A DNA stretch of 64,000 nucleotides from Dendrolimus kikuchii (lineage: Eukaryota > Arthropoda > Insecta > Lepidoptera > Lasiocampidae), in assembly GCA_019925095.2 (NCBI GenBank), contig CM034402.1:5777501-5841500 (forward strand), written 5' to 3'. Each line of letters begins with the position of its first letter. The first letter of the stretch is position 1. Positions 44,490-56,031 of the stretch are shown here, in pieces. A program made the position numbers and the translations under genes. The notes below the pieces were generated by a model. It saw only the letters and a program-made list of their open reading frames with translations. It ran no database searches and was not told where the DNA came from.

Positions 44490-44570
44490 CTATATTTACC
44501 ACCGCTTCGCAATATGTTGTGGCTTGAAGAGAAGAAGCGGCGCTAGAATCTCTTCAAACTCTTCTGTTAA
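44490..44570 (-). repeat. LINE-tail scrap (CCGCTTCTTCTC...GAAGCGGTGG)
   Basis: Inverted counterpart of the motif pair at 10770-10835 and 14730-14790. Confidence 0.45.
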
Positions 44571-44574
44571 ACTT

Positions 44575-45690
44575 CGCTTAAAATTGTTAAAACGAAAACT
44601 TAAAAAAATGTTAAAAAGATTCTACTTTATTCAGGGACTTTCCAGCTTTGTATGCGATTCCAATTCGTACATATTGTTATACTGTCAGTTATCATTTAAT
44701 GCAGAGAATAAAAGATTAAAAATATCAAAATTAAAGCCTAATATAAGTTTGATAGTGTGACATCAATAAATAGACATTAAAAAATATCAAGGGACTTTAC
44801 CTATTTATTGCTGTTATACTACAATTTTCTCCGCGGTCTCGACTACGGAAAATTCCCACTTAACCCGTGCAAGTTATCCCATTTTCCGGATCAAATAGAT
44901 TTCATACAATTTCGAGGGTAAGCGTTCACATCTTTATATAGTACAAAACAAAGTCGTTTTCCGTGTCTGTCTCTCTCTCTGTACTTTCCGGTAACTCTTC
45001 CTAAGCCACGACACGCATTTTTAAGCGGCTTTCACATAGTAATAATTATTCACTGAAGGTTCATTTATACAAAAATTCTAATTGTTCGATCCTTGCCTAA
45101 TATGAAGTAGGTAGAACATCGCTCCATTAATTTTGCTGTCTACCCTCATTCTGTGTTAGGCGACAGCCAATGCAGAGGAGGCTAAGGTCAGCCATTTTGA
45201 ACTCACTCAGTCAATGTTGGACGAGAACTACACCGCGCCGTGCGCTGATACTTTTCAAAAACGTATGATCTTGGTGTAATTACTGGCCGTGCCAAGAATA
45301 TTTGCTATCCGTAAAACTTTGTACTTCAAGTGTTAGCTCCAAAGTGGAATTTAGTGCCGTGTGCTGTTGCATGCAACATTAACTGAGCCAGGAGAGGGCG
45401 GAGCTTAAGGTTGGTGGAGCTTCTACTTTTCTAGTGCTAGGATTTAGGTCATATCTCTCTCTTACAGTCCATAATAAATTGAACCAGCTTATTGTCAGAG
45501 GGCTACAACGCCCCACACTAATTAAGTTTTTATGTAGGTAGAATACTACTACTTCCTAGGGTTTGACTTTAGTAGATTATATTTAATTAATTAGGGGTCC
45601 CGACGGAATGACTCTAATTCCCTGGCAGCGTGGCAAGCCTTGTGGGATGCGACTTGGTTAAACTTTACAATAGTGGTCATTGAATTTTAA
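44575..45690. other. Intergenic DNA with minor repeat scraps
   Basis: 44940-45050 (ACAAAACAAAGTCG...CTCTTCCTAAGCCACG) resembles 41060-41140 (CTCCTCCTAAGCCACGCAAT). No gene seen. Confidence 0.45.
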
Positions 45691-45695
45691 GTAGT

Positions 45696-45724
45696 GGGGG
45701 GGCGGAGGGGGAAGGGGGGGAGGA
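45696..45724 (+). other. G-run cluster, possible G-quadruplex
   Basis: Three G-tracts of 7, 5 and 7 residues plus GG pairs within 29 bp on the plus strand. Confidence 0.5.
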
Positions 45725-45903
45725 GTACTTCTTCCTTCTGCAACTCCCATGTCTAGAAGACATTTAGTTTTTGAGATATGATTTTTTTGTAAACATTACT
45801 AATTTCATTTAAAATCGTGTACTTATTTCTTATGTCTAAAGATGAGAAATATTGAAGAAAGGTAGTGGTCAATGTAAAAAAAATTTAAAACAGTCTAAAC
45901 ACG

Positions 45904-46105
45904 CAGACTAAAGCCCACAAGCCGAGCGAGCGAATCGAGTGTGCCATAACAGCGGTCAGCAAATGTCAAAACCAATTTGTAACCATCATTTAAATAGATA
46001 TCAATGAATAAATGGTGACCAGTCGGTTCTGGCACTGGCCGGCCGCTGCCGCGGCACGCTCGCTTCGCTCGCTCGGCTCGTGCGCTTTGGTCTAAAGACT
46101 AACCC
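45904..46105. mobile_element. Foldback/MITE with GC-rich arms
   Basis: AGACTAAAGCCCACAAGCCG...GAGCGAGCGAATCGAGTGTG at the left is matched by inverted CACGCTCGCTTCGCTCGCTC...GTGCGCTTTGGTCTAAAG at the right (arms about 45 bp, good but imperfect). Non-coding; no target duplication resolved. Confidence 0.7.
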
Positions 46106-46920
46106 AACCTAACCAATTTACCGTTTTAATCACTGATAGCGACTTTCGATCACCCCTCACAACTTTAGTGGCTATAAATAAACTGTAAGGATATCCTTAA
46201 CTCAAATCACCATTAATTTACCTCCCGTTTATCTACATTAGACCCAAAATTTAAGATAGAGGATTTCGCCAAAATCCAAAGTCCAGTGAGAAAGCCAGTT
46301 AACATAAAAATAATCAATATAACCGAAATAGGGCAAGTCGTCGAAAAAACTAAAAGAGAAATGGAATAAAAAAGGTGGCAAATAGAGTATGGCAAATTAT
46401 ACATCGTTTTTTTTTAATGAAAATAAATCGTTTAAAAATATACTACTAAAACAGACTCGCAATATATAAGCAAAAAAAATAATAATTTTCGTATTTAAAA
46501 ATATTATTGACATATCGAATGGTTAATATTTTTTTTCTTATGCCTATTATCGTCGTCAAGTAAAAAAAAAAGTGACAGTACTGTGATTTATTATTATGAA
46601 CGTTAAAATTATAATAACTAATTTAAAACTCGTTTACTAAATTAAAAAACCGTTTTAGTGTTTATATATCAGGTGTAAGTGTATTCCTAAACACAAATCT
46701 AACTTTCTTTGAACAAAAGTGACATAACCTTGTTTATCAAACGTATTTTTGTTTTTCCCATTATTCGTTCAAAACTTGTTGGTGGACCCTAAAAACTTGT
46801 TTCCTAGCCCAAATAACAAGTCTAGTCTCTATATATAAGGCGTATGTATACCCCTAAACTTAATTTTCGTTAATCTGATGACACTCTGTGCAAAAGTTTA
46901 GCCTGCGACTTGCGTAGACA
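46106..46920. other. AT-rich intergenic DNA
   Basis: Nothing recognised. Confidence 0.5.
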
Positions 46921-46922
46921 CG

Positions 46923-47255
46923 TTGGCTGCATCCCAATTACCAAACAAGTGTAAACGTTCATCTGGTTCGGCGGCGGAAACAGCTGAATCACTCAAGCGG
47001 CGCAAATATGCAACCCTCAGTGAGAGTTATATGTTTGTGCCGTTTGGTGTCGAGACGCTTGGACCGTGGGGTCCTGAGGCCATGAGCCTCTACCAAAATT
47101 TATCGAAACGACTCATCGACTCTTCAGGTGATCAGAGGGCTGGTGCTTACCTCGGCCAACGGATCATTATGGCGATCCAGCGAGGAAACGTAGCCAGCTT
47201 TGTGGGCATCTTACCTATAGAAGACGGTGATCTAGGCTCAGTATTCTATTTATAG
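46923..47255 (+). pseudogene. RT C-terminal remnant (IQRGNAAS family)
   Basis: Plus-strand frame with SLKRRKYATLSESYMFVPFG, VETLGPWGPEAM, DQRAGAYLGQRI and MAIQRGNVASFVGILP before the stop. It is colinear with 3120-3420 (minus). Only about 110 residues of the LINE ORF2 C-terminus remain, and the first residues do not match. Confidence 0.85.
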
Positions 47256-47740
47256 TCTTGAGGGACTATGAGTAAAATACAGTATAAGTTAAGTTTTCTT
47301 GCATTCTATTCAATTATATGTAGTTTTATTTAAATAAAAATAAAGTATAAATTCTTGTCATTAATTTTTTATTTAGGCGCTACTCATCCTCAGAAAATTC
47401 CGCTGACGAAAAATTATAACTATTTCTCGAGATAAAAAGTATCTATGTCCGTTCTCGGTGTTAAGACTATATAATACCAGCAATAAGGGTCCAGTTGTTT
47501 CTACGTTTAAGTGCGACATAGATACAGACAGAATTACTTTTACATTTAATAATAAGAATAATAACAGTCCATAGACGTTCCATTGCTGGGATCGGGCATC
47601 CCATTTTTATAGGGGTACGGACAGCATACTCGTCACGCTTATTCAAGGCGGATTGACATGTTTGACACATCGTTATATCGATCATCACGATGTTTTCCTT
47701 CGCATTAGCACGTGGAATTACAACAATATGCACATTGGTT
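47256..47740. other. AT-rich intergenic DNA
   Basis: Nothing recognised. Confidence 0.45.
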
Positions 47741-47744
47741 TAGA

Positions 47745-47835
47745 AAACTGTCTAAGGGGTGAATGCTTTCCGGCTAGGATTCGAACCTGCGCCTTTTGAA
47801 TTTGGGACGCGTGCGCTAACCAGTAAGTTACCATG
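47745..47835 (-). repeat. tRNA-derived SINE head (family T1)
   Basis: The minus strand reads TGGTTAGCGCACGCGTCCC then GCGCAGGTTCGAATCCTAGC, matching the head at 8035-8100. Confidence 0.65.
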
Positions 47836-47867
47836 GTTTATTTCACATTTACAATATTAGTATTATA

Positions 47868-49157
47868 GCGCGGCACGTTGTGCCCGTTTATTATATAGCT
47901 CCCGTCATTCCGCGGACGGTACAGAGGCATACCACCCTTCGTCAGGTGGCAGGCAAGCCTGAGGAGTTGCCGAGGATTGCTATATATGAGGATTGGGTAC
48001 TCGGGCATCCTTAGGAGTATGGCCCTGTACAGTACACCCGTCTGGTCCACTGCACTCCACCGCCACAATAGGAATCTGTTGTGCCGCGCACAGCGGGTCC
48101 TGGCGGTGAGGGCCATTCGTGGATACCGTACAGTGTCGTGGACGGCGTCGGCACTCTTGGCGGGTGATCCGCCCTGGCCACTCCAGGCGGACGTACTTGC
48201 CAAAGTTCGGCGCTCCCGACAGGGTGCTCTCGCGAGTGGCTTGGTTTACTGCCAGGCCGAGATTCAGGCGATCAGGACGCGGGAAACCGCGGCCATGATC
48301 CAATTTTGGTCAGTAGAGTTGGAAAACTCTGCGGGTGACGTTGAGACAGTGGAGGCCGTACGCCCACACCTGTTGCTCACTGATGGCTGACCTTCAGGAT
48401 GACGCAGATACTTACCGGGCATGGGTGCTTCGATAAGTATCTGAATTATATCGTGGGCTGCATATCTTCCGCTCAGTGTAGCCAGTGTGGCGCATAAGAT
48501 ACGGCGTTTCATACGCTAGTCGAGTGCGCTGCCTGGGCACCACAGAGGTTTGAACTCGAGAGCCTCGTAGGTCCGATTGATTCGCTGGGCAGTTTGGTGC
48601 AAGCCATGCTGCATAGCGACTATCATTGGGTGGGTGCGGCCAATTTCTGCGAGACTGTCCTGTCTCAAAAGGAGGCCGCGCAACGAGATCGGGAGTGCAG
48701 TGAAAGTGCGCGTACTCATGCGCCTGCTCATGGGCACCGGCGTCAGCCGAGAGCCCGGAGGCGTAGATATGCGCATGACTTCCCTCCTTGAAATACCGTT
48801 GCACGGGCCCTCTAGTATCTAGGGAGCAGAGGAGTCTTCACCCCTGTTGACGAAGTGAGTTTGCACTGCTTTCCGGGGCATTCTCAAGCACTGATGCGCT
48901 AGGATCAGCGTGGGCGTAACTACGTTCTAAGTCTCACGGTGGTCTTACTGCCATAAGCGCGGGGCACATGGGAGGAGGGTGGTTTTAGTGGGGTATTAGC
49001 TTCTGGGCATTTGTCCATCGGTTCGAGTCTCCACACAAGCCGGTCGATTACTGTTTGGATTGCCCTCAGTGGAATGCCTCCATGATCGACTATGGTCTAA
49101 TCCCTAGCAAAGGACCCGGTATGTGCGAAACGCATTTCCCCCGCCTGAAAAAAAAAA
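47868..49157 (+). mobile_element. R1-like LINE, second copy, 5'-truncated
   Basis: Contains only the last ~300 codons of ORF2 and the 3' UTR, ending in an A-run at 49148-49157. It is colinear with 29388-30355 and diverged from it. 5' truncation is the usual result of target-primed reverse transcription. Confidence 0.85.
47870..48791 (+). pseudogene. R1-like LINE ORF2 C-terminal part
   Basis: Landmarks: SGILRSMALYSTPVWSTALH, QRVLAVRAIRGYRTVSW, LLAGDPPWPLQADVLAKV, AIRTRETAAMIQFWSVELEN, TFRMTQILTGHGCFDKYL, CSQCGA, FHTLVECAAWAPQRFELES, VLSQKEAAQRDRE and a basic end, RRRRYAHDFPP. Frame breaks occur near 48388 (small deletion in the EWV-TLTFR region) and an in-frame stop lies right after CSQCGA. 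It preserves the region deleted in the first copy just before the C-terminus. Confidence 0.85.
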
Positions 49158-49324
49158 TATTATGAGGACTGGTGTAGCTGCCGCGGGCCCATGGGCCTGC
49201 GCCGGGGCGCGAGTGTCACCTTGCTGTAACAATTGTAGTTTCTTCGTAGCACTGGATGTTTCTTTTATGGATAGAATTAGAAATTTGTATATCCTTAAGT
49301 CTTTTAAGGATATACAAATATACC

Positions 49325-49595
49325 GGTAACAAGGTAACCGACATAGCTCGCAAACTTGCAAGTTGAAGTGGCAGTGGGCCGGTCACGTCTTTCGCAGGAC
49401 TATAGGCCGCTGGAGCAGACGAGTCCTGGAGTGGAGACTGCGTCTCGATGAACGTAGTGTCGGACGCCCTCTAGCCTGACGACTAGTGTTAGGTCTCTGG
49501 TAAGCGCTGGATGAGGAAGATGTGGGCCGTGTATGAGTAGTGCTGGCTTAGGGAGGCTTGCGTCCAGTAGTAGATTACAGTTGGCTGACGACTAC
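49325..49595 (+). pseudogene. LINE C-terminal remnant (KLKWQWAGHV family)
   Basis: GTAACCGACATAGCTCGCAAACTTGCAAGTTG-type sequence encodes TDIARKL, LKWQWAGHV and further downstream the GEAYVQQW region, with several stops. Same family as 61290-61640. Confidence 0.75.
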
Positions 49596-49599
49596 ATAG

Positions 49600-50085
49600 T
49601 ATTTCCCTATCTGTCTTTTACTTTTGTATATTAAATCAGTGTTATAAAATCCTTCGTGACTATTTATTGTACTCCGCTACATTATGTACTTCAAGCGCTG
49701 TTTCAAGGCCGATGGCTTTGAAACTCTTTCAACGCCTTCGGGAAAAAAATACATGTTTCTTATTATACAGGAAAAAATGGCCGACATTTATAAATTAGAT
49801 AACCATATCAATTATTATCTGATGCCTAAAAATGGCGCCATAGAGCCATATTCTCACGGAAAGGCGCCATTACATATAACAAAACAATTAGATTAATGTT
49901 ATTTTGTCGTATCGATAAGTTATCATCCATTCGGGTATTGTTTTTAACCCTTCAACGTTTTGGGTAACTATCACGTGAATATAACTCAAATTCAATGTTA
50001 AAATAATTTTACTGCAAATATAAGTAAAATCCTAGAAAATAATAGTGATTCCTGAAGCATATCGAGTCTATCGGTACCTATCAAC
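49600..50085. other. AT-rich intergenic DNA
   Basis: A 70-codon frame at 49684-49896 (CFKADGFETLSTPSGKKYMF) has fairly balanced composition but no recognisable match or splice context. Confidence 0.4.
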
Positions 50086-50089
50086 ACTT

Positions 50090-50396
50090 TTTTTTTATAG
50101 CTTGAGTTCAGCAGACAGACAGACGGTCCACCTGATGGAAAGCGGTTACAATCGTCTATGGACATTTGCAACACCAAAGGTTCTACAAATTCGCTGCTAC
50201 TCTCTAAAGGGAGACTGGAACCTGGTCACTAATGCCAGAAGACAATTTAAGGTTGTTATGGAGGCATACTCTAGACCAGCGGTGGTAGCCATTCAGTCGA
50301 GCAAATACCATCTAGCTGTGGGATGTTTTGTCGCCTCTTACGAGAGGCCGCCCGGCTGCAGGAAATTGTATTCTTTCTCCGTTCCTGCACGGATAA
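50090..50396 (-). repeat. SINE-like family S, full length
   Basis: Tail TTTTTTTTATAGCTTGAGTTC at the left; 5' end CTCCGTTCCTGCACGGAT at the right. Confidence 0.88.
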
Positions 50397-50455
50397 AATA
50401 TGTTTGATAGGAGTCTAGCGTGACCGTGGGCTGCCTCGTATTTAGGGTAGTGTAT

Positions 50456-50545
50456 TAGTGTTGTCATTCAGCGAGGAAATGCGGCTAGCGTTTTGGAAAT
50501 GTTTCCACTTGATGGCGATTTAAGACTCGTATTCTATCATACGTA
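50456..50545 (+). pseudogene. RT C-terminal remnant (IQRGNAAS family)
   Basis: VIQRGNAASVLEMFPLDGDL is readable, a short relic of the LINE at 3120-4620. Confidence 0.7.
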
Positions 50546-50554
50546 ATTTTCGTT

Positions 50555-50692
50555 GTCAGGAGCCTTAAGAACAGACGAGTGTGCATGACAAGAGTTATGA
50601 ATGTCAAAGAAGCAAGTGAGGTGTGTAAGAATGGGCCTAAATGGCGCTCTGTTGTTCGTGCCTACCCCGCAAGGGAACTGGCGTGAAGTTAT
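50555..50692 (+). pseudogene. RTE-like LINE C-terminal remnant
   Basis: RSLKNRRVCMTRVMNVKEAS...WRSVVRAYPARELA before the stop; same end as 40482-41036. Confidence 0.85.
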
Positions 50693-50717
50693 GTATGTAT
50701 GTATGTATGTATGTAAT
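50693..50717 (+). repeat. (TATG)n tail
   Basis: Simple tetranucleotide tail of the RTE remnant, as at 13903-13926. Confidence 0.85.
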
Positions 50718-50719
50718 TT

Positions 50720-51110
50720 TCGTTACTAATTTTTTTTTAAGTTAAATTTGTATATAATTCTATATTATTTTTAGTGTCTAATTTTATTTTAATTTGTACA
50801 TAGAGCGATGAGAATTTTTTTTAAATCTTGACCAACTCTTAAAATTTTATTCATCCGCTTAATGATGTTTGAAGAGAACTTTTTAACCATGGTAAGATTC
50901 TAAAGAGTTTGCAATTAGTTTTTAAGACCTATCAGACAATATTTAACACGTACCGGTTTGTATCACCGTCAATGTCCTTGAGGATTTTTCGGTACTAATT
51001 TTTCGGGCGATAGCGGTGATTTTTTAGACGCGGTCGTTTTTCAGATGCGTTATTATTTAAGCTATAATATTATAACATTCTAAAAATTCCGTGTAACACT
51101 GACTATAAAA
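50720..51110. other. AT-rich spacer
   Basis: Nothing recognised. Confidence 0.45.
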
Positions 51111-51114
51111 AAAA

Positions 51115-54100
51115 GCAACTGGAATACACTATATAAATGATGGAGAACAAAATGCATGTTTTTTAGATTTCTTGTCTGTTTGTTCGGGATTCACGTAAAA
51201 ACTACTGGGCCAATTTCGATGCGGTTTTCATTGATCGATAACAAATTCTTAGATTTAAAATTTGCGCTACTTTTTTCTGGGAATGATTTAATGTGGTCAG
51301 AATTAAAAAAAAATCGAATTCGAATTTATACTGATCGATAGCAAATTATATGTTATAAAATATGTGATATTTCTCATCCCGGGAATCTCACGGGATTTTT
51401 TTCGAGAGTGGTTTGTAATTGCTCGAGTACATAATAATTAGTTATTCCGGCACAATTTTCACTAAAATGATAGCTTACATTCTTTTTTATGCTGCGGTAC
51501 TTTGTTTCCTGGGAACTCCGCGGGAATTTCAAGTTAAGCGATTTTATCGAGAGCGGTTTGTAGTTTCTCGGGTACATAGTAATTAGTTATTCCGGCACAA
51601 TTTTCACTAAAACGATAGCTTATATTCTTTTTTATGCTGCGGTACTTTGTTTCCCGGGAATTTCAAGTTAAGCGATTTTATCGAGAGCGGTTTGTAGTTT
51701 CTCCGGTACATAGTAATTAGTTATTCCGGCACAATTTTCACTAAAACGATAGCTTATATTCTTTTTTATGCTGCGGTACTTTGTTTCCTGGGAACTCCGC
51801 GGGAATTTCAAGTTAAGCGATTTTATCGAGAGCGGTTTGTAGTTTCTCGGGTACATAGTAATTAGTTATTCCGGCACAATTTTCACTAAAACGATAGCTT
51901 ATATTCTTTTTTATGCTGCGGTACTTTGTTTCCCGGGAATTTCAAGTTAAGCGATTTTATCGAGAGCGGTTTGTAGTTTCTCCGGTACATAGTAATTAGT
52001 TATTCCGGCACAATTTTCACTAAAACGATAGCTTATATTCTTTTTTATGCTGCGGTACTTTGTTTCCCGGGAATTTCAAGTTAAGCGATTTTATCGAGAG
52101 CGGTTTGTAGTTTCTCCGGTACATAGTAATTAGTTATTCCGGCACAATTTTCACTAAAACGATAGCTTATATTCTTTTTTATGCTGCGGTACTTTGTTTC
52201 CCGGAAATTTCAAGTTAAGCGATTTTATCGAGAGCGGTTTGTAGTTTCTCCGGTACATAGTAATTAGTTATTCCGGCACAATTTTCACTAAAACGATAGC
52301 TTATATTCTTTTTTATGCTGCGGTACTTTGTTTCCTGGGAACTCCGCGGGAATTTCAAGTTAAGCGATTTTATCGAGAGCGGTTTGTAGTTTCTCGGGTA
52401 CATAGTAATTAGTTATTCCGGCACAATTTTCACTAAAACGATAGCTTATATTCTTTTTTATGCTGCGGTACTTTGTTTCCCGGGAATTTCAAGTTAAGCG
52501 ATTTTATCGAGAGCGGTTTGTAGTTTCTCCGGTACATAGTAATTAGTTATTCCGGCACAATTTTCACTAAAACGATAGCTTATATTCTTTTTTATGCTGC
52601 GGTACTTTGTTTCCCGGGAATTTCAAGTTAAGCGATTTTATCGAGAGCGGTTTGTAGTTTCTCGGGTACATAGTAATTAGTTATTTCGGCACAATTTTCA
52701 CTAAAACGATAGCTTATATTCTTTTTTATGCTGCGGTACTTTGTTTCCCGGGAATTTCAAGTTAAGCGATTTTATCGAGAGCGGTTTGTAGTTTCTCGGG
52801 TACATAGTAATTAGTTATTCCGGCACAATTTTCACTAAAACGATAGCTTATATTCTTTTTTATGCTGCGGTACTTTGTTTCCCGGGAATTTCAAGTTAAG
52901 CGATTTTATCGAGAGCGGTTTGTAGTTTCTCAGGTACATAGTAATTAGTTATTTCGGCACAATTTTCACTAAAACGATAGCTTATATTCTTTTTTATGCT
53001 GCGGTACTTTGTTTCCCGGGAATTTCAAGTTAAGCGATTTTATCGAGAGCGGTTTGTAGTTTCTCCGGTACATAGTAATTAGTTATTCCGGCACAATTTT
53101 CACTAACACGATAGCTTACATTCTTTTGTAATGCTGCGGTACTTTGTTTCCCGGGAATTCCGCGGGAATTTCAAGTTAAGCGATTTTATCGAGGGCGGTT
53201 TGTAGTTTCTCGGGTACATAGTAATTAGTTATTCCGGCACAATTTTCATGAAATGATAGCTTACATTCTTTTGTAATGCTGCGGTACTTTGTTTCCCGGG
53301 AATTCCGCGGGAATTTCAAGTTAAGCGATTTTATCGAGGGTGGTTTGTAGTTTCTCGGGTACATAGTAATTAGTTATTCCGGCACAATTTTCACTAAAAC
53401 GATAGCTTATATTCTTTTTTATGCTGCGGTACTTTGTTTCCTGGGAATTTCAAGTTAAGCGATTTTATCGAGAGCGGTTTGTAGTTTCTCGGGTACATAG
53501 TAATTAGTTATTCCGGCACAATTTTCACTAACACGATAGCTTACATTCTTTTGTAATGCTGCGGTACTTTGTTTCCCGGGAATTTCAAGTTAAGCGATTT
53601 TATCGAGAGCGGTTTGTAGTTTCTCGGGTACATAGTAATTAGTTATTTCGGCACAATTTTCACTAAAACGATAGCTTATATTCTTTTTTATGCTGCGGTA
53701 CTTTGTTTCCCGGGAATTTCAAGTTAAGCGATTTTATCGAGAGCGGTTTGTAGTTTCTCCGGTACATAGTAATTAGTTATTCCGGCACAATTTTCACTAA
53801 CACGATAGCTTACATTCTTTTGTAATGCTGCGGTACTTTGTTTCCCGGGAATTCCGCGGGAATTTCAAGTTAAGCGATTTTATCGAGGGCGGTTTGTAGT
53901 TTCTCGGGTACATAGTAATTAGTTATTCCGGCACAATTTTCATGAAATGATAGCTTACATTCTTTTGTAATGCTGCGGTACTTTGTTTCCCGGGAATTCC
54001 GCGGGAATTTCAAGTTAAGCGATTTTATCGAGGGTGGTTTGTAGTTTCTCGGGTACATAGTAATTAGTTATTCCGGCACAATTTTCACTAAAACGATAGC

Positions 54101-55445
54101 TTATATTCTTTTTTATGCTGCGGTACTTTGTTTCCCGGGAATTTCAAGTTAAGCGATTTTATCGAGAGCGGTTTGTAGTTTCTCGGGTACATAGTAATTA
54201 GTTATTCCGGCACAATTTTCACTAACACGATAGCTTACATTCTTTTGTAATGCTGCGGTACTTTGTTTCCCGGGAATTCCGCGGGAATTTCAAGTTAAGC
54301 GATTTTATCGAGGGCGGTTTGTAGTTTCTCAGGTACATAGTAATTAGTTATTTCGGCACAATTTTCACTAAAACGATAGCTTATATTCTTTTTTATGCTG
54401 CGGTACTTTGTTTCCCGGGAATTTCAAGTTAAGCGATTTTATCGAGAGCGGTTTGTAGTTTCTCCGGTACATAGTAATTAGTTATTCCGGCACAATTTTC
54501 ACTAACACGATAGCTTACATTCTTTTGTAATGCTGCGGTACTTTGTTTCCCGGGAATTCCGCGGGAATTTCAAGTTAAGCGATTTTATCGAGGGCGGTTT
54601 GTAGTTTCTCGGGTACATAGTAATTAGTTATTCCGGCACAATTTTCATGAAATGATAGCTTACATTCTTTTGTAATGCTGCGGTACTTTGTTTCCCGGGA
54701 ATTCCGCGGGAATTTCAAGTTAAGCGATTTTATCGAGGGTGGTTTGTAGTTTCTCGGGTACATAGTAATTAGTTATTCCGGCACAATTTTCACTAAAACG
54801 ATAGCTTATATTCTTTTTTATGCTGCGGTACTTTGTTTCCCGGGAATTTCAAGTTAAGCGATTTTATCGAGAGCGGTTTGTAGTTTCTCCGGTACATAGT
54901 AATTAGTTATTCCGGCACAATTTTCACTAACACGATAGCTTACATTCTTTTGTAATGCTGCGGTACTTTGTTTCCCGGGAATTCCGCGGGAATTTCAAGT
55001 TAAGCGATTTTATCGAGAGCGGTTTGTAGTTTCTCCGGTACATAGTAATTAGTTATTCCGGCACAATTTTCACTAACACGATAGCTTACATTCTTTTGTA
55101 ATGCTGCGGTACTTTGTTTCCCGGGAATTCCGCGGGAATTTCAAGTTAAGCGATTTTATCGAGGGTGGTTTGTAGTTTCTCGGGTACATAGTAATTAGTT
55201 ATTCCGGCACAATTTTCACTAAAACGATAGCTTATATTCTTTTTTATGCTGCGGTACTTTGTTTCCCGGGAATTTCAAGTTAAGCGATTTTATCGAGAGC
55301 GGTTTGTAGTTTCTCCGGTACATAGTAATTAGTTATTCCGGCACAATTTTCACTAAAACGATAGCTTACATTCTTTTCTAATGCTGCGGTATTTTGTTTC
55401 CCGGGAATTTCGCGGGAACTTCAAGTCAAGCGTGGATGAAGTCAC
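51115..55445 (+). repeat. Dispersed family D copy expanded by the tandem array
   Basis: The head (GGGATTCACGTAAAAACTAC at about 51187) and tail (CTTCAAGTCAAGCGTGGATG at about 55420, ATATCCTAC at 55450) match the copies at 13029-13495 and 7585-7905. The centre is replaced by the array listed next. Confidence 0.88.
51406..55440 (+). repeat. Tandem array, 134/146-bp units, about 29 copies
   Basis: The anchor (G)GCGGTTTGTAGTT-like recurs 29 times between 51406 and 55299. The 28 spacings fall into two classes: 134-135 bp (16 times) and 145-147 bp (12 times). Long units carry an extra AACTCCGCGGG or AATTCCGCGGG-type segment of 11-12 bp. Units are nearly identical and also vary at TATATTCTTTTTTATG versus TACATTCTTTTGTAATG. 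In the right half a higher-order pattern of five units repeats about every 700 bp. Non-coding; short minus-strand frames that recur with the unit are by-products. Confidence 0.95.
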
Positions 55446-56030
55446 TGTCATATCCTACTTTAAAATAAAATGTTGACATAAAATTTAATACAATAAACAC
55501 TCTTTATTTTACATCAACATAATACAAAGGAAAAAAGCATTACATAATTTAGAAATTAAATGCTTAAAATCTTAAAGTACAATATCTGCTCTATACTGGT
55601 TGCACTTTGCACATCTTGAGCATTTCACGGGTTAAATTAAATAAATACACTGTCAAGGTGTAAAGATAAATGTCTATATTGAACACATTAGCAATGACAT
55701 TAAAAGTTATCTCTACGATAAAAGTTAACGGTACATTACGATAAACCATATTAGATATAATAGAAAAGAATACAACACTTAACAAAAAAAAAATACAACT
55801 ACATGATTACTAACATCATAGCTAGGTACAACAATATACATAATATTAAACCGGAGTCATTACAATAATAAGAAAATTTCGTGAAAGTAGCAAGTATACA
55901 AATATACAGTAGATCCACAAAATCAACATGAAACAAAATATCTGATTCTAAGAAATATATGTACGCGCATAACTTGAGAACGATTTTAATGAAATTTTTT
56001 GAGTGTGTCGCCGGATTATTTAGATTCACA
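55446..56030. other. AT-rich intergenic DNA
   Basis: Hydrophobic minus-strand frames at 55591-55785 and 55799-56080 look like translated AT-rich noise. Confidence 0.45.
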
Positions 56031-56031
56031 A

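Noticed and set aside
51374..54763. Recurring 62-67-residue minus-strand frames starting MYPRNYKP
   Set aside because: They arise once per two array units, only because the repeat period is sometimes not a multiple of three; no start context, splice or homologue.
51406..55440. Possible CRISPR array
   Set aside because: The whole 134-146-bp unit repeats with no unique spacers, and the DNA is eukaryotic.
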